Below, in pieces: positions 36,103 through 48,382 of a DNA stretch of 64,000 nt. Made by a program: the position numbers and the translations under genes. Each line of letters opens with the position of its first letter. The stretch's first letter is position 1. Source of the DNA: Pachyseris speciosa (taxonomy: Eukaryota; Cnidaria; Anthozoa; Scleractinia; Pachyseridae). The notes under the pieces were generated by a model, which made no database searches, was not told where the DNA came from, and saw only the letters and a program-made list of their open reading frames with translations. The stretch covers positions 20,001 through 84,000 of the forward strand of contig JAEMWC010001619.1 of the NCBI GenBank assembly GCA_016490735.1, written 5' to 3'.

Positions 36103-36299
36103 CATCCACTCTGGTGGTTCGGGATGGTCACTGGCAACCAAAGTGTCCTCAGGGAGGCCCTGGTCTCTCAAAAGCTGAGCCATTTTCTCGTCATGCCGCT
36201 CGTCCAAGAACTGAAAAAGGCTTTGTGAAAAGCCTGTTCTTCAGCGGAAACATAAACCGCACAGGCGCACAGAAGGATAATAGTTACAATAGCCTTCGT
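36103..36299 (-). pseudogene. Relic first exon of secreted cysteine-rich peptide paralog
   Basis: On minus it parallels exon 1 at 46996-47202. The start context CAACATGAAGGC there is CAACACGAAGGC here, so the initiator ATG is ACG. A signal-peptide-like stretch KAIVTIILLCACAVYVSAEE follows, then, after a one-base frameshift near 36220, QFLDERHDEKMAQLLRDQGL, ending at 36103 before GTAAAT, a weak donor. No cysteine exons were found downstream. With start lost and frame broken it is probably dead. Confidence 0.6.
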
Positions 36300-39200
36300 G
36301 TTGTCTTCGAGATGCGTGAAAAAGACTATATTTTCCAGACAACGAGTGCGCCTTAAATAGAGATCGTCAAAGCTGACGTAGTTTCGCGGTTGCCAGTGGG
36401 AAATCTATAATATTAAGCTAAAGGACAAAGTTGAGAAAGGTTCATCTCAGTGTTCATCTCAAAGTTTCATCTCAGTGTTTAGTCAGTTTTGTTTGACTAG
36501 CATCTTCTAGGATGGTAATTCAAGTCCGCAGTGGTTATCAAACAAAGCGAAGATTTATGAGATTTGCACAGGTGAACAATCAGGGTGGACAAAAGCCCGC
36601 ACCCTGTCCGAACTGGGGCTCTCTCAGCTTCGAATCGATATCACCATCTTTCGACTCAGTTAAACAGAAAGATTCTTTTGTGTAACACCGTTAGGAAAAT
36701 TTGTTTTGTTAAACTTTTTAAGTATTTTGTTGAGTATACAATGGAAAGTGGTCTTATAATATTTGCACAGATGTTGGAAAAATTAGGAACTGAAATCGTT
36801 TGTGTCTTGATTTTCGCAACGCGCCTAGATTACCTTTCGCTGTTTGCGGGTTGCCAATATTGTAATTTTTACAGTACTAGTTGAATAAACTTGTTTTTGT
36901 TGCTGTTCTAAAACAATAACTAACCGGAGATAAGAAACGTCTTCCACCAAAGTAAAGGTTCATATATTCGGCAAAAAACATCTTGAAATAGTTTGCATGG
37001 AATCAGGTTGGTTGTTTTCATTTTCAGAAAAGGCATGTTGCTTTGAAAATTGTGGGCAACTTTTTTGGAAAACGTGACTTTGAAGAAGTTTTCTAAACCG
37101 GAGTGAATAAATATTTATTGAAGGAGTGCCAGCAACTGTTGGCCAGTGTCAGGATCTAATTAATTAAGGATCTAACTAATTAGTGCGATGCCACTGTAGA
37201 TACTTTATAAAAAATTATCGAACCTTCGTTTTTTGTCATTCTTCAACTGTTTGTTTGTTGTTGTTGTTTTCCCAGGCAAATTTTTTAAAACAGCACCCTG
37301 TTTTCTAACTGCCAGATCTGAACATTCACTACCACTGTATTAGTCTTGTTATGAGTTTGTGATTACTGATAAAACTGGGGATGTTTACAAATTTGTTGTT
37401 TTCGTTTTCTAGAGACCGGAAATCGGGGCAGGGAAAAATCATGAAAAAACGGTTACGTACTCTGCTCACAGGAAAAGATAAATTGTAACCTACCGCGCAT
37501 GTGCTAAATGTGAAGATACTTATTTAGAAAATATTTGTTACCTAGTCGGTTTCCCCAACGCTCTATTAATTTTTGTTTTCCTATAAAGGCGAGAAGGCAA
37601 AGGAAACTCGCAAGGCAGAAAATAATAACTTATGGCAAACACTCCCAGTCATCATTAGCCTGAACCGTAATGTTAGCCTGTTTATAAAATGCAACTCCTT
37701 CCCGGCTCTATCCTTTTGTTAATAACAAAGTAAACAATTGTCACACCGTTTGCGCGTAACAATACGCAAATAGATCGCCATAGTAACACTTAAACACCCA
37801 TTTATGCAATGAAGTGTGAAGTAAACAAGTAACAAGATGGAAACGATGAAATGTTTAAGTAAATTTTCAGTGAGACACAAAAAGAAAAAATGAAAAATAA
37901 AAAAAGCGAAACATATGATTTCTCGTGCAAAATGGGCTTATCTGTAATGCTTATCCGAAAAGTCTTGTAGAGATAAGGTGTCCGGTTTTCGATACTTGAG
38001 AGTTCAAAGCTGCGCGAGTCTCTAAGTTTACTAAATCATTTAACGATTTACTAAAAAAGTTTGAAACCTTTTTAAGGGAGCGAAACATGTCGACGCTGGT
38101 CGAAGCTGCGTGGCTTTCTTTTCTGATCGAACGCGTGATCTCTGGAAAAACCGCTTCACCAAACTGGCCCTGAAATGGTCTTAGTAAATCGGAATGATTA
38201 GATATAGTAAACTCACAGATGGACAAAAAGACATCATCTTTGAGCTCTCAAAGTAAACGCCTGAACTTTAAGGAATTTTCTTATTTTGTACGTTTGACCG
38301 CATTTAATAACCCGTATCAAGTTCATGGTTAGAGAGATATCTTGATGCCCTTACCATACGGTATCGACATTTTACTGGGCGAAACGGCTCAGGTACAGTT
38401 TGTAGGGGTAGAATAGTAAATTTGCGACTTTACGAGACTATGAAACCGCTTACTATTTTCTTTGCAAGTGTGACTCAGGTGTAAGGTTGAAAAATAAGAC
38501 GACTCCGCGCAAAATCTCTCTACATGACGTATATTTCTTTTTCGAATCCTTTTAACAATCTATAAAACTTGTATTAAGTATAAAGGAAGTGAGAATGGTA
38601 AAATAGGAAAAAATTTTCTTTAATGCATTCCCTCGTTAAACTATGAACGTACTTTATTTTTGTGAGAGTCGAAATTAATCAAAGACCCTTTATTGGTTAA
38701 AGCGTTTGGTCATATGCCAGTTGATATTTCACTGCCCCCTTCATTAATTCTCCTTAGTCTGAAAAGGTTGATAAGATAGCCCCAAAGAAATGAATGAATC
38801 TCTTCGATACCAGTGACCATCTCTTGCAATAGGGCTGTTTTCGCGTTTAAAGTCCCTTCAAGAGTGAAACTCAGGAAAGAAACATATACAAACTCGGTTT
38901 TGCTTAATTGTTTTGGATAGGGAGGTGGCTAGATTTACAAATAATTGATTTCTAAGGAGTGACTTTTAACGGTTACATATTGCGTCTTTACTGAGAGTCC
39001 AGCTATATGTGTTTTCTGTTTTCTTGACGGCCACTAGTTCGTGAAGCTTTTTAAGAATGAGAGATTCACGGGGAAAATGGTAAAAGAAAAAACGTATTAA
39101 AAAAGGAACAACAGAGTTGCAAAGCAGTTTAATTTGACTTCTCTTAGTGAGCTGGTCAGTGTAGACAACACTAAATTGTCGTGCATGTTTTTACGATCTT

Positions 39201-39520
39201 TTAATTATAGGATTACGCTTAAAATTATGTGGGAGATGAGAAACTCTCTTAATTTCTTCAGGGCAAAGTACGAGGCTTTGTCTCCTTTTTTGTTAACTCA
39301 ATTGGCGAACAGCAACAATAAAGAGCGAAACTTTGATAAGCCGTTATATTTATTTATCATCACTTTGAAAAAAGTTAACTTCGAGAGGGTTGTAATGTGT
39401 CTATAACCGTCACAGAGTTGCTTAAGTAGTCTTAAAGCTGCTCAAACACACCTGGGAGGCTTTTGTCCGTGCCGAGTTTAAGTAATATGCGCAATAAGGC
39501 ACATAGAGCGCGCAATCTTC
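36300..39520. other. Intergenic, AT-rich, no gene recognised
   Basis: Only short open frames without family resemblance. The last part (about 39400-39520) is the displaced upstream promoter region of the cysteine-rich peptide gene. Confidence 0.45.
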
Positions 39521-39528
39521 TATATAAA
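39521..39528 (+). promoter_or_regulatory. TATA box displaced by BEL insertion
   Basis: TATATAAA lies two bases before the BEL 3' LTR (39531). Its last bases are part of the AAACT target duplication. In the empty site it would sit about 70 bp upstream of the ATG at 46996, the expected place for that gene's core promoter. Confidence 0.6.
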
Positions 39529-39530
39529 CT

Positions 39531-39862
39531 TGTAACCGTTTACGAAGATACTGTACTGCAGGACTACGACGCTCGGCTATAATCAAACTCTTTAACCTTT
39601 ATTGTCGACACGACTCTGTCACAGCGACCTCCATACAACTTCCGTAACCTTAGGTCTGTAACTGCGATGCGACGACTGTAATAACCGTACAATAAGTCGT
39701 CGAACCGAGGTAAATAAACTCCTTTAAAACGCCGAGGTTCGACCTTGTTCGGGACAGTAAACTTCTAGCACGAAAAGCAAACATGTGACTACTGTCCGAG
39801 CGAAAACTGGCGCCTAGTGCACAGGGTACCTATACTCAAAAACTAATGCGGTAGCATTAACA
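39531..39862 (-). repeat. BEL 3' LTR
   Basis: TGTAACCG...ATTAACA in + orientation. A purine-rich tract (AGGGGAG on minus) lies just inside at about 39863-39875. Confidence 0.9.
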
Positions 39863-39941
39863 TGGCTCCCCTAAAATGTTCATCATTTTAAACGAAGCAG
39901 TTCTCTCTCTTAATGATTCAGCACTCTGCAATGCTCCAGTT

Positions 39942-41297
39942 TCATGTTTCTGATTCAGCAATCGGCTCCTCTGGCTCCTCGTCGGGGAAACCCGGTCTCC
40001 CGTCAGATGACTCGAGTAACAACACAAGCTTGTTGATGGGTCTCTCCAACACTGATCCACTGGATGATTTGACAGTCACCGATCTTACTTGACCTTGATC
40101 GTCCTGATGTACAGCGAGGACCTTAGCCATGGGCCACTTGTTTCTGCAAACACTGTTGTCCTTCAACAGAACAATATCACCTTCAGCGAAATTTCTTCTC
40201 TGCCGTGTCCACTTCTGCCTTGTCTGTAACCTTTGCAAGTACTCCTTGCTCCATCTGTTCCAGAACTCATTTGCAATATGCTGAACGCGTCTCCAGCGTC
40301 GTTTACAGAAGACATCTTCCCGTTGAAATCTTCCAGGAGGTGGCAGAATGAGCTTTGTCTTGCCGGTGAGAAGTGTGTTAGGGGTTAGTGGTGGCGCTGA
40401 CAGAGGATCACTCAAGGTCTCGACAGTGAGCGGGCGTCCGTTTACAACAGCTTCGACTTCACACAACAGGGTGCATAACGACTCGTCGTCCAAGCAGTGG
40501 CCATGTTCCTTCATAAGTGCTGCCATGATGTTCCGTACAGACCGTATTTGCCTTTCCCATACTCCTCCAAAATTGCTTGCCGAAGCAGGGTTTCTGATCC
40601 AGTCGGTGCCCTGTTTGAGGAGTTGTCTCTTGATCTTTTCGTCATCCATTTCTTGCAGAGCTCTTTTCAACTCATTTTCAGCCCCAATGAAGTTGGTGCC
40701 TTGGTCGCTGCGGATTTCTCTTACAGGTCCTCTGCGGCTGATGAAGCGCCTCAGTGCTTGCAAGAATGAATCTGTTTCCATGGAGTGTGATACTTCAATG
40801 TGGATCGCACGACTGTTCATGCATGTAAATAATGCACCATATCTCTTAACTTCCTTCCTGCCCTGTTTAACATACCAAGGACCGAAATAGTCAATTCCAC
40901 AGTATGAAAATGGTGGTCCTGGCTCGAGGCGCGAGTTTCGGAGATTAGCCATTTTCTGCTCTCCAACCGTACCACGAAGGTAACGACATCTGACACATCT
41001 TGCGATGAAGGATCTGACCGCTGCATTTCCGTTGATAACCCAGTAACCATTTGACCGTAACTGATTGAAAGTGAGACCCCTTCCGCTGTGGTTAGTTTTC
41101 TCATGGGCATGGCTGATGATCAATCTTGTGATGTGACCTGACTTTGGTAGAATGACAGGATTCTTGAGGTCATCTAACAGGTTAGCTTTCCTCATCCGTC
41201 CACCGACTCTAAGTACCCCATTGGAATCCAAGAACGGATCAAGCGCGTTAAGGCTGCTATTCTTCTTTCCTCTCCTTAACTGACTGACGACGAACAC
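39942..41297 (-). pseudogene. BEL integrase with C-terminal DUF5641-like domain
   Basis: An uninterrupted frame of about 450 codons. The N-terminal HHCC zinc domain ends in ARCVRCRYL. The rve catalytic core has GIDYFGPW (Asp), IRSDQGTNF (Asp) and GVWERQIRSV (Glu). The C-terminal domain (WRRVQHIANEFWNRW, FAEGDIVLLKDN) is typical of BEL/Pao. It would insert the cDNA. The domain itself looks intact, but a frameshift near 41280 cuts it from the rest of pol. Confidence 0.9.
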
Positions 41298-41718
41298 ATG
41301 TATCCTTGGATTGGGTTGGGAGGTCCTTCAAAACCTTAACATCTTTCTCAAAGGCATCAGCTTGCACGAGCTTGATTATCTGCATTTCCGCTTCCTCTAG
41401 GTCTCTCACCACAAGGGATGCTGTGCTAGAACCTTCTTTATCTCCTTGATTCAGTTTGTTCACCTGAAGGGTTTCATTTACTGGAGGTTTCTTGGCAGCC
41501 TTGGTGATCATTAACTTCAACTGCTGTTTGTATTTCATACAGAGCGCTATTGCAGTCTTCAACCTTTGCCAGCTAGAGAATCTTTCAAATCTGTTCAAGA
41601 TGTTTTGTCTTCCTTCGATTACCATGGCATTGGCGGTGACCTTTCTGACATCTGGGGAACTGGATCGACCTCGTCCTTGTACAATGCTTGTTGAGGCCAA
41701 TGATCTTCTGTTTGCCAC
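41257..41718 (-). pseudogene. BEL pol RNase H-integrase linker
   Basis: About 150 codons in a frame different from both neighbours, with RFSSWQRLKTAIALCMKY, a segment typical of the BEL region before integrase. Frameshifts lie at both ends (about 41660 and 41280). Confidence 0.75.
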
Positions 41719-42431
41719 AAGAATTCTGGACCTTTAATCAACTGTGACTTCTGCACAAAGTTCTTAGCATTCAGCCCTCTTGAACCTTCGTCTGCTGGGT
41801 TGGATCTAGACTCTACGTGCCGCCATTGCGCGGGTGAAGTATGATCATGGATAAACTGCACTCTGTTTGCAACATAAACATGGAATCTTCGAGACTCGTT
41901 ACTGATGAAACCCAGGACAACCTTGCTGTCCGTCCAATAAAATTCTTGCAGTTCCTTATAATCCAACTCTTCCTTCAGCATGCTTGCAACCCTCACTAAA
42001 ACAGCAGCTGCAGCGAGTTCAAGCCTTGGAATGCTCACTGCCTTCCTTGGTGCCACACGCGCTTTACCCATTATGAGGGAACAATGTATCCTGTTGCTTT
42101 CATCGACAAGTCTGAGATAGGAGCATTGACCATATCCAACTTGTGATGCGTCAGACATACTGTGCAGCTGAGCTGTAACAATTCTTCCAAAACTGGGAGG
42201 TTTGAAGCTTCTTGGAATATCAAGTTGCTGTAGAATTGGTAACTGACTTCTCCACCTTTCCCACCTGGCGAGAACTTCTCCTTCTATTGGCTCATCCCAG
42301 CCTTTCTCATGACAGATCTCTTGGAGTATCTGCTTTCCAATAAGCACAACTGGTGCAATAAGTCCAATCGGATCGAAAATTGAACTAATGGTTGCGAGTA
42401 TTCCTCTACGGGTGCAGGGCTTATCCTTTAA
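41619..42431 (-). pseudogene. BEL RT C-terminus and RNase H
   Basis: Begins after the nested LINE with ELKDKPCTRRGILATISS and FDPIGLIAPV, the signature after the BEL RT. RNase H follows: HSMSDASQVGYG (Asp), IPRLELAAAAV (Glu), FYWTDSKVVLGFI (Asp) and SNPADEGSRGL (Asp). All four acidic positions are present. Confidence 0.88.
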
Positions 42432-42655
42432 TTCTATCAAAAACAACAACACTTTATTCACATTTCCATTACATGGTTTGTAAAACTTAAATAATTAGCA
42501 ACTTAACACATAAAAAAATCAATTACAATTTAAAACTAAATATTATTACATAGAAGGAAATGCCTAGCAGCTAGATAACCGTAAGGTTTTCGAGCTAGCA
42601 GCTAGCTCTTTGAAGGTAGTTTTGAATGTACAGGACATCACAATAACTAGACATA
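42432..42655 (-). mobile_element. Truncated LINE 3' end nested in BEL pol
   Basis: AT-rich non-coding insert with AACAACAACACTTTATTCACA at its low end, like the tail of the LINE at 28202. It interrupts the RT between the TF and IELKD positions. It must be younger than the BEL insertion. Confidence 0.6.
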
Positions 42656-43957
42656 CATAAATGTGTCTGACTCAATGCACCATTGTACGCCTAGGGCCCT
42701 CTCGATTGGTAACTTGTCTTGACCTAAATCCAGATCCTTGACTTCCTTTGCTCTATCTTCAGGCGGTACTGACATCATCACCTTTCGACTGTTACTAACA
42801 AATTTCGTCAAGTTAAACCCTCCGTTCGCACACATCTTCTTAACATCTTGTATTAGTTCTATGGCTTCATCTTCGGTGGGAACTGATTTCAACACATCGT
42901 CAACACAGAAATTCTTCTTCAGGGTTTCCGCGGCTCTCACACCATAGTCTTCTTCTCCGTCTTCAGCTGCGCGTCTCAAGGCAAAGTTCGAACAACCTGG
43001 AGATGAGCCCGCACCAAACAGATGGACCGTCATACAATATTCTTGAGGTTCCTGACTTAAGTCTCCATTCGGCCACCACAAGAAGCGGAGGAAATCCTGA
43101 TCCCTCTTCGTGACGTTGACTTGGAAAAACATCTTCTCTATATCTGCCACGAAGGCTACCTTCTCCTTCCTGAATCTTGTCAGTACCCCAACTAGCTTGT
43201 TTGTGAGGTCGGGTCCATGTAAAAGGTGGCCATTGAGGGACTCCCCCTGATAACATGCTGAGCAATCAAATACCACGCGTATGTTATTTGGCTTTTGGGG
43301 ATGGTAAATCCCGTGGTGAGGTAGATACCACACCTTCCCGTCTTGAGTCGTTAGGTCCTTAGGTTCCACCTTTCGGGCATATCCCCTTTCAACTATTTCC
43401 GACATGAAGCTGGCATAATCAGTACGATACTTGGCATCGGCTTGGAGCCTCTTCTTCAGACTGTGAAGGCGCTGTACTGCTTGAGAGCGGTTATTTAGAA
43501 GTTGGACATTCTCTTCCTTAAACGGCAATGGCATTTCGTAGTGCTTGTCAAGTCCATGAGAAATTCCATCTTCCACTGTCTTCAGAAACCGACGATCCTC
43601 CTGCGATAATGCGATCCCGTTTTCTCTTTCCGAAAAATCCAACTCGAACATTCGTGCAACTGCTTGAGGCGTAAACTGCTCCTTGACCTTTCTCTCAGCA
43701 ACAATGAGACCATTAGCATTTCCTTCCGTACTGTCCTTAATGATCTGAATTCTGTGGCAATGCACTGTTCGATTGTCCTTGTGGCTTACAGGGCCATTTA
43801 TGTGCCACCCAAGCAGTGATCGTACGGCATAGGGATCGTTTTCCCTTCCGCAAATAATATCTCTTGGTCGCACTGCACTGGGGCAGTTGAGTCCGATTAG
43901 GATCCCTATCTCAACATCTTCCATATAAGGTGGCAACTTCTCACTGACTCTCTGCAA
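42656..43957 (-). pseudogene. BEL protease end and reverse transcriptase
   Basis: Continues the gag-protease frame after TAG. GILIGLNCPSAV and RSLLGWHINGP close the protease-like region. RT motifs are YLPHHGIYHP, IRVVFDCSA, FVADIEKMFFQV (Asp) and NFCVDDVLKS (VDD). The frame ends at about 42656 because of the nested LINE. Confidence 0.88.
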
Positions 43958-44017
43958 GTGGGACCATCCTTGTAGTCTTTCGGGTCTCGGAATTTCATCA
44001 CGATCAGCTGGAATTTG

Positions 44018-46570
44018 CTATCTGACATAAGTCGTAGACAGGAATATGCACGTATCAGGCTCTTGGAAATGGGAAGCCACCAAACCATCAACTGCCTTGG
44101 TATCAATTTCTTGTGTGCCATGTATCGTGGTGAGCACAAGTTTGGTGTCAATGCCTTCAATGCCAAGCCTTCGCAAGGAATCTTCTTTAACAAATGTCCC
44201 GCCACTGGCGTTGTCAAGCAGAGCGTAGACACGCACCTTCATATCGGGATTGTCCTTGTGGTACAGCCAAACTGGAACGATACCCATATTTATCGGAGTA
44301 TCACCAGCCTCGGTAACATTGCAAATGGCGGAGTGGACATTAACAGCTTGACCTTCACTCTTGCTTTCGGCATTCTCCAAGTTGTTCTGTCCACCACTCT
44401 GGGTCCTCCGTTCTTCCCTTTTCCACTCGTAATCGTGTAGTGATGTTGGGTGTTTCTTGCTGCAGGTCTGGCAGGATTTCCTACTCTTGCAAACTTTGGC
44501 GATGTGGTCAGAACTGTAACACCCAAAGCATAAACCTTTCTCCTTGACAAAGTCTCTGCGTTCATTCAAGGGTTTCTTGAGGAACTCAGCACACTCATCA
44601 AGGTCGTGTTTTTTGGAACACAAGGTGCAGCCGGGGAGGCGTGAGTTTCCTGCTCTGCCATCAGTTTTCAGAAGAGTTGTCGCGAAGCTTGAACCTTTAT
44701 CTCTCTTGGATCTTCGTTCTCCCAGCCTGCGATACTTCTCAGCTGTATCCTTTGGTCTGATTTCTTGTTCTGAGTAGACTGGGTCTGTCGCCAGGTCAGC
44801 TTGCTCTGATACAAAATGGCAGAAATCACTAAAGCTAGCCATCCTTGCCTTGCCACTTTTAATTCTGCTGGCTCTTTCGGTCCATTTGCTTCGAAGATAT
44901 CTTGGCAGCTTCTCCCATAGCTGACGCAGAACGTTGGCTGTGTTCAGATCATTCATGTATTCCATCCCGGTCATAGCATTCTTTGCTTGCTCAAGAGCAA
45001 TGGAAAACTCATGTAACCCTGTTCCGTCGTTTGGTTTCACAGCAGGCCAACTTGTTATTTTGGAGATGTAAGCACTTGCAATCTTGTAAGGGTCACCAAA
45101 GTGCTTCTTCAGAAGACGTCTAGCCTCTCTGTAAGAATCTCCATTCTTCATTTGTATGCAGCCCTGGATCAATTCCTTTGCCTTACCACTAGTGTACTGA
45201 TCCAAGAAGTAAAGGCACTCAATAGAATTATCAACTTTAGATTCTATGAGAGTCTCAAAGGCTGCTATGAATGCTGGATATGCCATAACATCTCCAGAAA
45301 ACACAGGTGGCTTGTGGGTAGGTAAGAGACCTCGTGCTTGTTGAGTGACAATCATTTCTGACAGCTCTACTTGTTTCCTCGGGACACTCAGAAAGTCTTG
45401 ATATGCAACTGCATTTTCAACACAACTTGAATCCCTTCCAGATGCATCTGTAACCTTTTGCTTGTCTCCTTGGATTTGCATAGTGGCAGTAGGTACCCCA
45501 TACTCTTCCTCTGCGGTGCGAATGTTCCTTGAAACAAAAGGCTTCGCATCTGGGTTCATCGGAGCGTCTGTTTGAGCACTGCTACTTGTACTGGGCATAG
45601 CCTCAGACGTTAGCGTTGAAGTGGTACTCACAAGAGCTGAACCTTGCACTGTTGTAGGTAACACAGTACTAAGTGAAGCAATCTTAAATGTTGCCTGGTC
45701 ACTAGTCGAAATGGGTGTCGATGTAAACTTAACCTTTGTGGTTCCCAAATAGCCATTCATGCCATCACCATCTTGATCTTCCTCATACTGCTGATAAATC
45801 TTTTCTTCTACTTTGGCTTCTGCAATTTGCTGTCGAAGCTCGAGCTCTTCTGCAGCCATCCTTAATGCTTGTTTCTCCTTCAAGAATGAAGCCTTAACTT
45901 CTAACGCTGCAGCCTTAGCCTTTGCTTCAATTAATTTTGACTTGGTAGATGATGATGAAGAATGGGAACGCCGTGAGTGAAAGGACGCCATAGAATTCGC
46001 TGAGCGTGAGTCACATTCATCGCCATGTAACTTCTTAGCCTCTTTCAGAAATTCAATAATTCTTTGTTTGAATCGAAATACGTCTTTGCCATGGGCATCA
46101 TACCAGCCCAGGGCCAATTTGATATCATCATCATCATCCAAAGCCTTAGTATAGACATCATGAGCATTCTGCATCTCAACAAATAACTGATCTAACTGTA
46201 TGACTTCCAATCGCACTTGATTTTCATTCTTAAAATCGGCCAACAAGGGCGATATGATTCTCATCTGTTTATTTAGGTTAGTCAAAGCAGTTTTTCGATT
46301 GTTCTTTAACCTTTCGATCTCAAATGGCCTACCCTTGACTGTAGGAATCCTTTTCCTGGCATCATCTTGAACTGCCATGTTTTCGGCGCCTTCAAGCTCT
46401 TTAATGTCGTTCAGCGGTGATATCGCACATGGTGAACGTTCTGGTGACGTTTCGAAACGCAGCGACTCCAACGCTACGAGTTCCCTTTCAATTTTAAATT
46501 CGCCAACAATATCTTCCTTCTGTCGATCTTCCTCGAATGTAACATTCTTTCGCCGTAAATCGCCGTCCAT
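44018..46570 (-). pseudogene. BEL gag and aspartic protease
   Basis: An 850-codon frame from ATG 46570. It has a helical N-terminal region, a DUF1759-type gag domain (KPPVFSGDVMAYPAF, YFLDQYTSGKAKELI, LLKKHFGDPYKIASAYI), cysteine-rich zinc-binding segments (CTLCSKKHDLDECAEF, CFGCYSSDHIAKVC) and a protease core VYALLDNASGGTFV, where the usual DSGS/DTGA triad is DNAS. TAG at 44018 stops the frame inside the protease, and the same frame resumes directly. An amber gag-pol readthrough site is conceivable, but BEL elements normally have one uninterrupted ORF. Confidence 0.88.
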
Positions 46571-46600
46571 AACTGACGTTTACCATTCGTAAGGTCGAAC

Positions 46601-46932
46601 TATAACCGTTTACGAAGATACTGTACTGCAGGACAACGACGCTCGGCTATAATCAAACTCTTTAACCTTTATTGTCGACACGACTCTGTCACAGCGACCT
46701 CCATACAACTTCCGTAACCTTAGGTCTGTAACTGCGATGCGACGACTGTAATAACCGTACAATAAGTCGTCGAACCGAGGTAAATAAACTCCCTTAAAAC
46801 GCCGAGGTTCGACCTTGTTCGGGACAGTAAACTTCTAGCACGAAAAGCAAACATGTGACTACTGTCCGAGCGAAAACTGGCGCCTAGTGCACAGGGTACC
46901 TATACTCAAAAACTAATGCGGTAGCATTAACA
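46601..46932 (-). repeat. BEL 5' LTR
   Basis: 332 bp. The outer TG of the 3' copy is TA here. Ends in ATTAACA followed by AAACT. Confidence 0.9.
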
Positions 46933-46995
46933 AAACTGGTGGTAGTTATGCTTAGCACATCGTGTTTTCCAGAGCACTGATTACCACTCGTCAAC

Positions 46996-47202
46996 ATGAA
47001 GGCAATAGTAGCTGTGCTGGTCCTCGCCTTGGTGGCTGTGTACGCAATGGAGGAGATGGAGTATCATCCCCAAACTATTCTGCACTATCTCGAGATGGAA
47101 GATCGAGAAATGGCTAAGAAAGTTCGCAGCATCGTCAAACTGGAAGATGCACAACCTAGACCCGAACCAAGCGGTTTTCCCACTGGCCTTCCTCCTAAAA
47201 TT
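46996..47202 (+). CDS. Secreted cysteine-rich peptide, exon 1 (signal and pro-region)
   Basis: ATG 46996 begins a signal peptide MKAIVAVLVLALVAVYA, followed by an acidic, cysteine-free pro-region (HYLEMEDREMAKKVRSIV) ending in PSGFPTGLPPKI. GTAAGT follows at 47203, and 69 codons end in phase 0. The coding start lies only 63 bp from the BEL 5' LTR. A broken paralog of this exon is at 36103-36299. The gene encodes a small secreted protein of about 156 residues. The exact role (antimicrobial, venom-like or structural) cannot be told from the sequence, and I do not recognise a named family. Confidence 0.7.
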
Positions 47203-47597
47203 GTAAGTACTGAACAGTCGTAACCAACCAGCAGTAAGAACAACACCAACAACTACCTTTATTTGCATGTTCGTAAGTGTATACAGTCTGCGGCAAAAGC
47301 ACAAAACACAATTTTACGTAAATCAAAACACGGAACAATAAACTTCATCACATGCATATTATCAGTGATAGTGACAAGAAGTCATCAAATCGCAAGAAAT
47401 TTATTATGACTGTTCTTGTTACATGCATATGCACACACACACATACTTTATTATTTTGTTATGCAGGCGTTAATTCATCTTTAGTTGATGCCAATACTTA
47501 CTCCAAAGAACCGAGATACCCTCACAGTATAAAGGAACATATGAGCTCCATCTTCAATTTCGTTGTTGGTCGACTATTTATTTCGAAAGCGCTTGCG

Positions 47598-47619
47598 CGG
47601 GGGGAGGGGAGGGGGGGGA
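47598..47619 (+). repeat. G-rich tract, possible G-quadruplex
   Basis: Runs of 6, 4 and 8 G separated by single A, inside intron 1 of the peptide gene. Confidence 0.6.
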
Positions 47620-48055
47620 TGTTGAAGATAGCGTACATTTTCAGTGACTTTAAAATAGTGGAAAAATGAAGGGATAAAAAACGTGAACTCCCGAGAACAA
47701 GGAGGAGGCATTTGCTGTGGAATAGCCCTTAATCCACTTGAACTTTGTAACCAAGCTTGCATTATATTTGACTAGCTTTCATATATAGTATTTCAGTAGA
47801 CACTGACCGGCTCCCTGTAACCACTTCTTCATTAAAGCATTTTATATATATATTCAACTCCTGTCTACGTATTGTCGGCTCCTTGACAATGATAACAACA
47901 CATTTGGTTTCACTGCAGTGGGGGCCTTTTACATAAAAGGATGGCTGGATAGATGGGTGGATAAATAGATTGTGCGGTATTTATAAGCTTAACCTCCTCT
48001 TCATATTGCAATCCACAAAAATTAATAGTTTTTGTCTAAATGAAAGTTATACAAT

Positions 48056-48087
48056 AAATAAATAAATAAATAAATAAGATAAGATAA
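48056..48087. repeat. AAAT and GATAA microsatellites
   Basis: Short tandem AAAT units followed by GATAA units, intronic. Confidence 0.85.
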
Positions 48088-48244
48088 GGATATTTACCTA
48101 GTAACATCTTACCAACCACAGAAACCCAGGTGGTGAAAGAAGCAGTGCAATTTTTGAGTTGGCCTTCCAGCACTCGTTGAACTATTGGCTTAACGTTTTT
48201 ACTGTGGTTCTAAAACTTACGGTGTCATTTTATTGTTTGGACAG

Positions 48245-48382
48245 AAAAAGTGCATTGTAAGAGCAGTTATTTGCCACAAACGGTCCGGAGATGATGCCTG
48301 TGAACATCTGAAATGCATCAAAAGGACTGGCAAATGCCTTCATAAAGCTGGTGTACGGATAAAACATTTACCACCAGCAATG
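48245..48382 (+). CDS. Secreted cysteine-rich peptide, exon 2 (first Cys module)
   Basis: Bounded by TTTGGACAG and GTATGT. 46 codons, phase 0 at both ends. Starts KKC and carries five cysteines spaced C-x6-C-x8-C-x3-C-x6-C, with many Lys/Arg. Its layout parallels exon 3, so the two exons look like a duplicated module. Confidence 0.65.

Larger units (their letters stand above)
39531..46932 (-). mobile_element. BEL/Pao LTR retrotransposon, young, disrupted
   Basis: 332-bp LTRs at both ends differ at about three sites, and AAACT flanks both sides (39526-39530, 46933-46937). The internal order gag-protease-RT-RNase H-integrase is BEL type. Damage includes an in-frame TAG at 44018, a nested LINE tail at 42432-42655 and frameshifts near 41660 and 41280. 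Near-identical LTRs indicate recent insertion. Confidence 0.93.

Noticed and set aside
44018..44020. BEL gag-pol amber readthrough as an established feature
   Set aside because: The stop lies within the protease region, not between domains, and the copy has other breaks. Kept only as a possibility.
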